Shown: one piece after another, positions 8,201-14,421 of the stretch
Layout: each line of letters begins with the position of its first letter
Numbering within the stretch: position 1 is the stretch's first letter
Assembly: GCA_964390645.1 (NCBI GenBank)
Contig: CAYMLL010000203.1
Coordinates: 1 to 14,421 of the forward strand
DNA from: CAYMLL01 sp964390645
GTDB taxonomy: Bacteria; Planctomycetota; UBA8108
Length of the DNA stretch: 14,421 nucleotides
Direction: 5' to 3'
Notes under the pieces: model-generated
What the model saw: the letters and a program-made list of their open reading frames with translations, nothing else
Database searches by the model: none
What the model was told of the DNA's origin: nothing
Position numbers and translations under genes: made by a program

Positions 8201-9671
8201 GGTGCTTCGCGAACTCGTGGTCGACGCGAGTCCGCAGGTTCGACGGGAGTGCGCGATCGCGTTGCGCTTCCTGAAGTCGGATGAGGCGCCGGAGCTCTGG
8301 GCTGAGCTGGCGCTGAAGCATGACGGAGAGGACCGATGGTACCTCGAGGCCCTCGGCATCGGCGCGGAGAAGCGCTGGGATGAGTGCCTCGCCGCATGGC
8401 AGAGGCGCGTCGGCAAGGGCCGCGGGTCGAAGGCCTGGCGCGACATAATCTGGAGATCGCGCGCGCAGAAGACACCGTCCTACCTCGCGGCCTTGATCTC
8501 CGACCCGAAGACGCCGGCGGACGAGGTGCTGCGGTACTTTCGATCCTTCGACTTCCAGCCGTCGAAGGAGAAGGACGATGCGCTCGTCAAGCTCGCGTTC
8601 ACGCCGAAGACGGGGCTCGACGATACGCGAGTCGGCATCATCGGCAGCGAGAGCCTTCAGCGTCTGCGGGGGTTCGATCCGAACACGAACGACGACTACG
8701 CCGACGTGCTCGACACGCTCCTCGACAGCCTCGTGGGCAGCTCGGAGTTCGTGGAGCTGGTCGGGCGCTTCGGCTTCAAGAGGCGCTTTCCCGATCTCGT
8801 GGCGATCGCCGCGGCGAAGCCGACGGAGCAGGCCGGTGTCGACGCGATCCGCACGCTTCTCGCCAGGGGCGGCGCGGATCAGATCCGCAAGGCTCTTGAC
8901 GTCGAGGATACGAAGGTCGGGATCGGCATTGTCACGGCGCTCGGGAGCTCCGGCGACGGCAACAACGCCGTTCGCCTCCTCGTCCCGGTGCTCCAGGCCG
9001 ACGACCATGCGATCGATCTGCGTCGTCAGGCCGCGAAGTCGTTGACGAGATCGCAGATCGGCTCGCGTCGACTGATCGAGCTCGTCAGGCGAGACGAGCT
9101 CGGAGACGACGTCCGGTTTGCGGCCGCTGTTGATCTCCACCGATCCCGATGGAGCGATGTGCGGGAGCAGGCAGCGGCGATCTTCCCGCTTCCGGCTGGT
9201 AAGGACGCGAAGCCGCTGCCATCGATCGCCAGGCTCATCGGGATGTCAGGAGATGGCGATCGGGGCGCCGAGGTTTTCCGAAAGGCCGGCACCTGCGCGA
9301 ACTGCCATGTGGTCGGCAAGGAAGGCAAGGAGGTGGGACCGAACCTCAGCGACATCGGTTCGAAGCTCACCCGGGAAGCGTTCTTCGAGTCGGTCCTCTT
9401 TCCGGCCGCGGGCATCAGCCACAACTACGAAACTCATGTCATCGTCCTGAAGAGCGGAGAGACGAGCACCGGCATCCTCGTGAGCGAGGACAAGGACTCG
9501 CTGACGCTGCGAGGCGCCGACGCGATCTCGCGGAAGTACGCGAAGTCGAGTATCGTACTTTCTCGCAAGGAGCAGACGTCATTGATGCCGGCGGATCTGC
9601 AGAAGCTCATGTCGGCGCAGGATCTGGTGGATGTCGTGGAGTATCTGTCCCGGTTGAGGCAGGCGCAGTAG
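5280..9671 (+). CDS. Giant secreted ThuA / NPCBM / PVC-type dehydrogenase / HEAT / cytochrome c fusion
   Basis: A 1463-residue protein. A signal peptide spans 1-28 (hydrophobic 9-20, possible cut after LPA). A ThuA-like, glutamine-amidotransferase-fold domain covers about 33-272, with GIGLACIHY at 118-126 and the GGH motif at 248-250. About 315-458 resembles an NPCBM/NEW2 carbohydrate-binding module. About 483-870 is the 'PVC-type membrane-bound dehydrogenase' propeller, with Ca-loop-like DTDGDGKSD, a DHSAHSFLFGPDGKLYWNFGN block and PDGSLFVTDWYDPG. About 880-1310 is a HEAT-like helical region. About 1324-1463 is the planctomycete heme-binding cytochrome c domain, with CANCH at 1339-1343 and a likely distal ligand M1436 in SLMPADL. 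Likely role: extracytoplasmic binding and oxidation of a sugar or glycoside, passing electrons to its own heme. The redox cofactor and substrate cannot be read from the sequence. The frame also opens at 5085, but 5280 directly precedes the signal peptide and has AGGA 11 bases upstream. Confidence 0.92.
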   Translation: MSRTTLERIVLVGITAILAGSSGSSLPAEQVGKKTILFVAGRDSHGFGSHEHSGGCRVLAKSLEQSVPGVTTVLATGGWPKDERLFEQADAIVLYMDGGGGHPVNRHLEAVGRAMKKGIGLACIHYAVEVPKEPAGKLFLDWIGGYFETHWSVNPHWTAKFEKLPEHPITRGVKPFEINDEWYYHMRFREGMKGVTPILTAIPPDETRKRRFGAHSGNPAVRARLGMPEHVAWARERPDGGRGFGFTGGHVHWNWGDDNFRKLVLNAIAWTAKVEVPGDGVVSKPFDRATLTSAIGRPQKKRGGGKAFDPKKARFSSKVVTPATPGHAVDIDVDIRGARELWLVVTDGGNGFGCDWADWIEPRLVGPSGEKKLTDLKWTSAQAGFGSVQVNRNCNGQPLSVAGKPVAYGIGTHAVSAIGYRLPAGYERFKARGALDTGGTGQGACGTSTSVSFLVFTSKPPARVVRSSAGGASSDDRSPHNALDGLDVYEEVGATLFASEPTLLSPTNLDIDARGRVWVCEVVNYRRHNGKRKEGDRILILEDTDGDGKSDLRKVYYQGRDIDSAMGICVLGNKVIVSATPNIFVFHDDDGDDQPDRKEVLFTKTGQPQHDHSAHSFLFGPDGKLYWNFGNTGRHVHDRDGKIVVDVTGQEVRDNGRPYYGGMVFRCNMDGGEFEVLAHNFRNNYEVTVDSFGTIWQSDNDDDGNRGVRINYVMEHGNFGYREEGTGRGWNSKRTGITWPIPNEEKPWRHWHLRDPGVVPNLVQTFQGSPTGITVYEGDLLPSVFRDEVIHCDAGPNIVRAYPRENDGAGYKAEILDILHGKRDRWFRPADVCVAPDGSLFVTDWYDPGVGGHNMRDLDRGRIFRIAPKGSKYTVPEVDVTTIAGAVAALRSPSYAVRYLAWTALHEKGREAEPALERLYASQDPVHRARALWLLGKTEGRGAHWVHRAVRDADSDIRIVGLRLARQLKLDVVPVLRELVVDASPQVRRECAIALRFLKSDEAPELWAELALKHDGEDRWYLEALGIGAEKRWDECLAAWQRRVGKGRGSKAWRDIIWRSRAQKTPSYLAALISDPKTPADEVLRYFRSFDFQPSKEKDDALVKLAFTPKTGLDDTRVGIIGSESLQRLRGFDPNTNDDYADVLDTLLDSLVGSSEFVELVGRFGFKRRFPDLVAIAAAKPTEQAGVDAIRTLLARGGADQIRKALDVEDTKVGIGIVTALGSSGDGNNAVRLLVPVLQADDHAIDLRRQAAKSLTRSQIGSRRLIELVRRDELGDDVRFAAAVDLHRSRWSDVREQAAAIFPLPAGKDAKPLPSIARLIGMSGDGDRGAEVFRKAGTCANCHVVGKEGKEVGPNLSDIGSKLTREAFFESVLFPAAGISHNYETHVIVLKSGETSTGILVSEDKDSLTLRGADAISRKYAKSSIVLSRKEQTSLMPADLQKLMSAQDLVDVVEYLSRLRQAQ

Positions 9672-9676
9672 CGTGA

Positions 9677-10021
9677 ATGACCGCTGAGGAGTTCCGGGGT
9701 CTCGCTCTCGCCTTCCCCGGAGCGACCGAGGGCGAGCACATGAGTCACCCGGACTTCCGGGTCGGCGGCAAGATCTTCGCGACTCTCGGGCCCGAGGGGG
9801 ACTGGGGGATGGTGAAGCTTCCGCTCGATCTGCAGGGGAGTCTGGAAGCCGAAGCGCCCGGGGTCTTCGAGGCCTTCGGCGGCTCATGGGGAAGGCAAGG
9901 CTGCACCCGGGTCTGGCTCGCCGCGGTGGACGAGTCGACCGTCGAGAAGGCCCTGAGCGCGGCCTGGCACAGGACCGCGCCGCGGCGGCTCGTAGAGGAG
10001 GTCGACGGGGAATTCCCCTGA
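9677..10021 (+). CDS. MmcQ/YjbR-family small protein
   Basis: A 114-residue protein with the family pattern: 'FRGLALAFPGATEGEHMSHP' near the start, then DFRVGGKIFATLG (26-38), a tryptophan-containing strand, and 'VWLAAVDE...VEKAL..AWHRTAPRRL' toward the end. The length is normal for the family. These proteins have a double-wing fold related to CyaY and are often labelled DNA-binding, but the biochemical role is mostly unproven. No signal peptide, so it is cytoplasmic. The ATG lies 5 bases after the stop of the giant gene, with no terminator between, so the two are probably co-transcribed. A GGGG-AATT-CCCC palindrome (10007-10018) sits at the very end of the gene. It is short, and only a CCTTCTTCTTT stretch about 15 bases on hints at termination. 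Confidence 0.85.
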   Translation: MTAEEFRGLALAFPGATEGEHMSHPDFRVGGKIFATLGPEGDWGMVKLPLDLQGSLEAEAPGVFEAFGGSWGRQGCTRVWLAAVDESTVEKALSAAWHRTAPRRLVEEVDGEFP

Positions 10022-10121
10022 GGGCTCGCCGCCTTCTTCTTTCCGGGGGCTTTGCCTCCTCGTGATGGCTCGATCGCGAAGGTCGATACTCCCGCGTCAA
10101 CGGACACTCCCCGAGCAGCTC

Positions 10122-10126
10122 GAGGA
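10122..10126 (+). promoter_or_regulatory. Ribosome binding site fixing the start of the three-unit propeller gene
   Basis: GAGGA lies 6 bases before the ATG at 10133, and a signal peptide begins directly there. The in-frame ATG at 10052 would add 27 hydrophilic residues in front of the signal peptide and has no comparable site. Upstream, GTGATG (10062-10067), 17 bases and GATACT (10085-10090) make a poor promoter candidate only. Confidence 0.6.
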
Positions 10127-10132
10127 CAAGCC

Positions 10133-13100
10133 ATGACGGGTCGCGGAGCGTTTCTCGCCATCGTTCTTTCGATCGTCTCCGACGTTCCTTCGTCCTTATC
10201 GGCGCAGGACTGCGGTTCGCGGCTGGTGCCGGCGCGCGAACCGATCCCTCTCGGCCGCGCTGGCCCTCAGGGCATCGCCTACGATCCATCCGACGGCAGC
10301 TTCTGGGTGACGCTCGGTCTCTCTCTCGATCTTCTGCATCTGTCGCCGGATCTCGAGGAGGTCGAGGTCGTGCCGAGCGAGCTTCCGGCGGTGGAGGGTC
10401 TGCTCTTCGACGGGCTGACGGGAATCACGTACGATCCCGGCACCGACGCGCTGCTCGTCGTGCGGCCGATGTCGCGGGAGATCTGGGAGGTGGATCGGGA
10501 GGGGCACCCGACGGGGCGCGTGATCGCTCTGGACTTGCCGGCCCCGCCGACGATCGACGGCTCTCCTTTCCCGAAGGGGCTGACGATCGGCCCGCACGGC
10601 AGCATCTGGCTTGTAGAGGCGATCATGACCGCCGTCTACGAGCTGCGCGACGACGGGACGATCCTCTCCAGCTTCTGCCATCCGAACGACCGCGATGGCT
10701 GTCCGGGGGAGGGAGTCGCCTCTCAAAGCAGCGACATCGAGGCCCATGTTGCCGAGGACGGCGCGTTCTTCCTCGACATCACGGGTGGTCAGAGGCGCCG
10801 TGACCGGATCTTGCGTGTCGAGCCCGACGGCTCCCGCACCGGGCTCTCGTACGACCTCGACCGTGTCGGTGGCCGGCCGGCCGGGTTTCTTCGCACGATC
10901 TGGATCGACCCGCAGACCGGCGAGCCGGTCGACGTGCTGCTCGTCGTGGTCGAGTCGAGCGCCGAGCTCCACGTCCTCGAGATTCGGGAGCCACGGATCC
11001 TGCCGCCGCTCGACCTCACTTGCGACGTTCGCCAGGCAGCGCTCGTGTCGGTCGAGCTGCGCTGGCAGCGCTCGCAGCGTTACGATGCGACGGAGATCCT
11101 TCGCGACGGCGAGCTCATCGCATCCATGTCGGGCAGCGCGCAGACCTTCACGGACTTCGGACCGCCCGAGGGACTGCTGGCTTACGAGGTGCGAGCGGTC
11201 GCCGGCGACTGCTCCGAGAGCTTGCGCTGCGAGGTGCTCGTCGGACCCGGATCGGTTCGTGCGAGTGCCCTCATCGAGGGCGGCTTCGCTGTCGACCTCG
11301 CGGAGGACACGGACGGCTTCCTGTGGCTGGCGCTTGCGGACAATCGCATCCAGGTGTGGTCCAGGGAGCTCGAGCTCGTCGACGAGCTACCCGGTCCCTT
11401 CACGGCCGAGGGGGATCTGCTGAGCGGTATCGCCTACAACGAGCTGACCGACTCGTTCTACGTCTACAACACGGCGACGCACGAGGTCGCCGAGGTCGAC
11501 ATCGTCGGCGAGTGGACCGGAGTGAGGTTTCCGAGCGGCGTCGACGGCAACGGGCAGCGTCGGGAGGCGAGGGTGTCCGCGATGCTCTTCGATCCTGCCG
11601 GCAACGGCGACGAGGGCTCGTTCTGGTATCTCGACGTCGCGACACAGGAGCTCCAGGAGCGTACGCGCGAGGGTCTGCTGCTGCGGCGCTGCGTCCATCC
11701 CGACCGTCGTGGCGAGACGGTTCCACGCGGCAGCGGGATCGGCGTCTACATGTGGGGGATGACGAGGGTTCCCGGGCGTGGCTTCGACGTCCTCGAGGTT
11801 ACCGGAGGACGGATTCGCGACGGCCGGTCGACGCGCATCCTCGAGCTCCGTACGCGCAGTTGTGAGCCGACCGGCGCCGAGATTTCGCTGGGGGGGCTTG
11901 CCGCGATCGCGACACCCTACTCCGTCGGGTTGCTGCGCACGCGGCTCGAGGAAGAGGCTATCTTCGCGATCATCTCGCGGCGGACCGACTCCTGGATCGT
12001 CGAGCTAGACGCGAGCGACCCGGTGGTGCCTCATGTTGCCGATATCTCGTGCGTACAGGAGACCGAGACCCGTGACGTGCGGCTGACCTTTCAGGCTCCG
12101 GACGGCGTCGACGGTCTCGAGGTTCGTCGAGATGGTGAGCTCATCGCGACTCTCGCCTCGGGGTCGACGGAGCACGTCGACGAGTCCGCTCCGGAGGGGA
12201 CTCACGAGTACACGCTCGTCGCCATTCGCGATGAGAGGGCGAGCGATGAGCGCGGGTGCGCTCTGCTGGTCGGGGCAGGGTCCATCGTCGAGCGCCACTA
12301 CTCCTGGCCCGTGGCTCTCGTTCAGGATCTCGACCACGACGCGGTCGGGGACCGCTACCTCGCGTCGACCATCGCAGGATCGCGCTCGCGTATGATTCAG
12401 GTCTACGACAGCTCGCTCGTGCACGTCGGAGAGATCGAGACGGGGTTCAGACCGCCTGTGCAGATCGCGGCGCAGGCGATTCGCCGGCTCGAGATCGGGT
12501 CCGAGATTTACTGTCTCGGCTGGATCGCCGGCGCCGAGCCGGGGCAGTCCGTGTTTCCGGTGCGTGTGCTCGCCTCCGACGGCTCCCTTCTGCGCACGCT
12601 GAGCTTCGTGCTGCCGACGCCGCCGACGGTGTTTGTCACCTTCCCGAGCGGGCTGACATGGGACGAGTCGATCGACGGGTTCTGGCTGCTGGAGCGCAAC
12701 GCGCGCAAGGTTTACGGACTCACTCCCGAGGGTCGAGTCTTCGCGAGCTTCGACCATCCGGCGCCGATCTTTCAGGACGGCGTGCACAACTACGGTGTGG
12801 CGGCCGACGGTGCGAGGGGTGCGCTCTTCCTTTCGACCGCCAGTCCGGGAGATCACGGAATCACGCGGCTGGTCGAGATGACCCGGCACGGGGACCTCAC
12901 CGGCGTCGAGATAGCGCTCGACGTGCGCGGCCACGAGCGCGTGTGGGGTTTCGACCTGCGCGACGATCGACGCTCCTTCGTCGTCGCGGGGGGACAGCCG
13001 AGCCCGTGGGAGGTCGACGTGATTCGCGCGTTCAGCGATCTCGCCCCTCCGAGCGAGCTGACATGTGAGCCGAAGGCGGAAGGTCTGGAGCTGCGGTGGA

Positions 13101-13540
13101 TCAATGCACGGGCGTACGAGTCGATCTCCGTCTTTCGAGGTCGGCAGCTTGCCGCGATGCTCGACGGTGGTGCCACGGTCTGGGTGGACGTCGGGCCGGC
13201 GTGGAACGGGTTCTACCGGGTCGTCGCGACGCTCGACGATCGGACGAGCTCGGGAGCGCTCTGCGACGGCGAGCCGGGCGGCCCGTTCATCCGGGGTGAC
13301 GTCGAGGTGGACGCGACGATCAACCTCAGCGACGCGGTGAGGATTCTCGGCTTCCTCTTCCTCGGCGGTGACCTGCTCGAATGCGAGGATGCGGCGGACA
13401 TCGACGACGACGGCGACGTCAACATCAACGACGCGATCCGGCTGCTGAACTTTCTTTTCCTCGGCGGGCCGTCGCCGGCGAATCCTTATCCTGCGGCTGG
13501 AAGGGACTGGAAGGGGGACGGACTCGGCTGTTCGGGATGA
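10133..13540 (+). CDS. Secreted three-unit propeller-like/FN3-like protein with dockerin-like C-terminus
   Basis: A 1135-residue protein of no recognised named family. Residues 1-23 are a signal peptide (MTGRGAFLAIVLSIV..., cut near LSA). Three units follow, each of about 250-270 residues of propeller-like repeats plus an FN3-like domain of 80-90 residues. The FN3-like domains lie at about 293-378, 630-719 and 971-1050. The propeller parts repeat blades such as GIAYDPSDGSFWV, GITYDPGTDALLVV, GIAYNELTDSFYVYN and GLTWDESIDGFWLLE, which resemble NHL/SMP-30-like propellers. The FN3-like units share an early Cys (LTC or ISC), a mid motif R.GELIA and a late Cys, suggesting a disulfide and extracellular folding. 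The end (1054-1135) is a dockerin-like module: RGDV, NLSDAVRILGFLFLGG, then DIDDDGDVNINDAIRLLNFLFLGG. No catalytic motif is seen; binding or structural roles at the cell surface are likely. Confidence 0.85.
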   Translation: MTGRGAFLAIVLSIVSDVPSSLSAQDCGSRLVPAREPIPLGRAGPQGIAYDPSDGSFWVTLGLSLDLLHLSPDLEEVEVVPSELPAVEGLLFDGLTGITYDPGTDALLVVRPMSREIWEVDREGHPTGRVIALDLPAPPTIDGSPFPKGLTIGPHGSIWLVEAIMTAVYELRDDGTILSSFCHPNDRDGCPGEGVASQSSDIEAHVAEDGAFFLDITGGQRRRDRILRVEPDGSRTGLSYDLDRVGGRPAGFLRTIWIDPQTGEPVDVLLVVVESSAELHVLEIREPRILPPLDLTCDVRQAALVSVELRWQRSQRYDATEILRDGELIASMSGSAQTFTDFGPPEGLLAYEVRAVAGDCSESLRCEVLVGPGSVRASALIEGGFAVDLAEDTDGFLWLALADNRIQVWSRELELVDELPGPFTAEGDLLSGIAYNELTDSFYVYNTATHEVAEVDIVGEWTGVRFPSGVDGNGQRREARVSAMLFDPAGNGDEGSFWYLDVATQELQERTREGLLLRRCVHPDRRGETVPRGSGIGVYMWGMTRVPGRGFDVLEVTGGRIRDGRSTRILELRTRSCEPTGAEISLGGLAAIATPYSVGLLRTRLEEEAIFAIISRRTDSWIVELDASDPVVPHVADISCVQETETRDVRLTFQAPDGVDGLEVRRDGELIATLASGSTEHVDESAPEGTHEYTLVAIRDERASDERGCALLVGAGSIVERHYSWPVALVQDLDHDAVGDRYLASTIAGSRSRMIQVYDSSLVHVGEIETGFRPPVQIAAQAIRRLEIGSEIYCLGWIAGAEPGQSVFPVRVLASDGSLLRTLSFVLPTPPTVFVTFPSGLTWDESIDGFWLLERNARKVYGLTPEGRVFASFDHPAPIFQDGVHNYGVAADGARGALFLSTASPGDHGITRLVEMTRHGDLTGVEIALDVRGHERVWGFDLRDDRRSFVVAGGQPSPWEVDVIRAFSDLAPPSELTCEPKAEGLELRWINARAYESISVFRGRQLAAMLDGGATVWVDVGPAWNGFYRVVATLDDRTSSGALCDGEPGGPFIRGDVEVDATINLSDAVRILGFLFLGGDLLECEDAADIDDDGDVNINDAIRLLNFLFLGGPSPANPYPAAGRDWKGDGLGCSG

Positions 13541-13857
13541 CGTCCGGGAGAGTGAGGTGTCCCCCCTGTCCGACGCGCCACGCCGCAGTGCAACGGAGGA
13601 GTGCGCGCTCCGGGAGCTCTCACCGCGCTCGCCGGTCGCCTTCTGGCTGCCTGTCCGCCACCGTTCGCAGGGCTCGCTGTCGACGGCGCTCGGGGTCCGT
13701 GCGGCTTGTGGTCGCGCGAGGTCGGGTCGGTGGACTCACCCGCGAAGCAGAGTCCCGTTCTGCGGAGCGCCGGAGGACCGACTCCATCGTCTGCTCGGGG
13801 CACCGACAGCCGCCTCTGCCGGAAGTCGATCGACTTCCGGAGGAAAGACGGCCCCTC
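13541..13857. other. Intergenic region between convergent genes
   Basis: These 317 bases separate the propeller gene from the minus-strand TSP3 gene. Short open frames cross it on both strands, but their translations are Arg/Ser/Pro-rich and resemble no family, so no gene is called. The only clear structure is the perfect palindrome at 13819-13840. A 6-base GAGCTC site and other small GC stems look like chance. No strong terminator follows the plus-strand gene directly. Confidence 0.6.
13819..13840. terminator. Perfect 22-bp palindrome, likely terminator hairpin or dyad binding site
   Basis: The arm CCGGAAGTCGA (13819-13829) is followed directly by its exact reverse complement (13830-13840). 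As RNA it folds into a 9-bp stem with a GATC loop. It lies 17 bases beyond the stop codon of the minus-strand TSP3 gene, which favours a transcription end. Neither strand has a T-run after it, so the termination mechanism would not be the classical one. A dimeric protein-binding site is the alternative. Confidence 0.5.
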
Positions 13858-14421
13858 CTACTCGTCGGTCGCGATGCAGTCCGGCAGATCGTCCGGCGTC
13901 GGATCCTCACCCGCTGTCGGGAACGGGGCCGGGAACGGCTCGCCACCCTGGAACTGGTACAGAACACTGCGGACGACGTCGGCGATGTTGACGAGACCGT
14001 CGTCGTTCGTGTCCGCGGCGTCCATGCAGGGGGGAACGGGTCCGGCGCGGAAAAGGTAGTTCAGGAGGAAGATCGCATCCGACAGGTCGACCGGGGGTCG
14101 CGGGGTGACGATCTGGTTGACGTCGCCGCGCACAAATGGCCTCAAGGGAGGCTCGCAGACGTCCCCGAGTCCGTCATTGTCCGAATCCGCCTGGTCGGCG
14201 TTGGGGTCGATCGGGCAGTTGTCGACGTCGTCGGTGGCGCCGTCGTTGTCGTCGTCGTCGTCACAGACGTCGCCGATGTTGTCATTGTCGTTGTCGTCCT
14301 GCGTCGGGTTCGAATCGACCGGGCAGTTGTCGCCGTCGTCGAAGACGAAGTCCGAGTCGTCGTCGGGGTCCCAGAAGGGGGCGCGGAAGTCGAGGGCCGT
14401 GTCGGGGTGGGTGGGGGTGGG
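13858..14421 (-). CDS. Thrombospondin type 3 repeat protein with dockerin-like C-terminus (5' cut by window edge)
   Basis: Reading the minus strand in the frame of the stop at 13858-13860 (TAG) gives 187 residues open right up to base 14421. There is no ATG in the upstream part, so the true start lies beyond the window. Residue 1 is the codon at 14419-14421. A short Pro/Thr stretch (1-6) and 'FRAPFWDPDDDSDFVF' are followed by thrombospondin type 3 repeats (about 28-90) with DNCP, Asp/Asn-rich loops and GDVC. These are known Ca-binding repeats in secreted proteins. The dockerin-like module is at 98-187: RGDV, VDLSDAIFLLNYLF, then DTNDDGLVNIADVVRSVLYQFQGG and a Cys-bearing tail. In the second hand DVV replaces the usual DAV. 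Probably the end of a large surface protein; the catalytic or binding part is not visible. Confidence 0.85.
   Translation of the reverse strand, partial: PTPTHPDTALDFRAPFWDPDDDSDFVFDDGDNCPVDSNPTQDDNDNDNIGDVCDDDDDNDGATDDVDNCPIDPNADQADSDNDGLGDVCEPPLRPFVRGDVNQIVTPRPPVDLSDAIFLLNYLFRAGPVPPCMDAADTNDDGLVNIADVVRSVLYQFQGGEPFPAPFPTAGEDPTPDDLPDCIATDE
14155..14340 (-). repeat. Thrombospondin type 3 coding repeats, 108-base period
   Basis: The segment CGGGCAGTTGTCG.CGTCGTC occurs at 14212-14232 and again at 14320-14340, differing at one base. This is a 108-base (36-residue) period that encodes the DNCP turns. Between them, five GTC triplets in a row (14248-14262) encode five Asp. The low-complexity GTC content is explained by Ca-binding Asp residues. 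Confidence 0.65.

Noticed and set aside
7797..9140. 447-codon minus-strand open frame opposite the HEAT region
   Set aside because: Its Arg/Asp/Val-rich translation has no motif, and the plus strand encodes a recognisable protein throughout. High GC content creates such antisense frames.
10007..10018. GGGGAATTCCCC palindrome at the end of the MmcQ/YjbR gene
   Set aside because: Only a 4-bp stem if folded, inside coding sequence and without a proper T-run; too weak to call a terminator.
10052..10132. Upstream ATG at 10052 for the three-unit propeller gene
   Set aside because: The added 27 residues are hydrophilic and precede a clear signal peptide; GAGGA at 6 bases supports 10133.
12005..12934. 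309-codon minus-strand open frame inside the propeller gene
   Set aside because: Antisense shadow; the sense strand has repeats and Cys pairs conserved between units.
14248..14262. GTC triplet run as a microsatellite or CRISPR-like repeat
   Set aside because: It encodes the Asp-rich Ca loops of TSP3 repeats in an open frame; no spacer-repeat pattern is present.

Overview
The window is GC-rich, coding-dense bacterial DNA. It most resembles an uncultured member of the Planctomycetota or a close relative in the PVC group. The reasons are a giant secreted protein joining ThuA, NPCBM, 'PVC-type' dehydrogenase, HEAT and planctomycete-type cytochrome c segments; a DUF1080 (3-keto-disaccharide hydrolase-like) lipoprotein; and three surface proteins ending in an 'RGDV...DAV..LL..LF.GG' dockerin-like module. 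No rRNA, tRNA, CRISPR array, insertion sequence or phage gene was seen. Taxonomy is inferred from gene content only.

Layout. (1) 1-1290, plus: C-terminal part of a CotH-kinase-like protein with two IPT/TIG domains and a dockerin-like end, cut by the left edge. (2) 1326-5093, minus: a probable three-gene operon transcribed leftward. It encodes a secreted HEXXH metallopeptidase-like/gamma-glutamyltransferase-like fusion (2562-5093), an FKBP prolyl isomerase with a GTG start (2039-2404) and a DUF1080 lipoprotein (1326-2042). The last two genes overlap by ATGA. (3) 5094-5279: a 186-base divergent intergenic region with a good leftward sigma70-like promoter and a weaker rightward candidate. (4) 5280-9671, plus: the giant fusion protein, followed after 5 bases by a small MmcQ/YjbR-like gene (9677-10021). 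(5) 10133-13540, plus: a secreted protein of three propeller-like + FN3-like units with a dockerin-like end. (6) 13541-13857: non-coding, with a perfect 22-bp palindrome near its right end. (7) 13858-14421, minus: C-terminal part of a protein with thrombospondin type 3 repeats and a dockerin-like end. Its frame stays open to the right edge but has no ATG inside the window.

How the genes may work together. The giant protein and the DUF1080 lipoprotein belong to families that recur together in PVC genomes and are linked to extracytoplasmic sugar oxidation and hydrolysis. A divergent arrangement around shared promoters fits co-regulation. The fusion hydrolase and FKBP would add extracellular peptide or amide cleavage and protein folding. 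Three proteins carry related C-terminal modules with two Ca-binding-like loops and two conserved cysteines, which suggests a common way of being placed at the cell surface. No cohesin partner is visible here. The most unusual items are the two multi-enzyme fusions and the shared C-terminal module.
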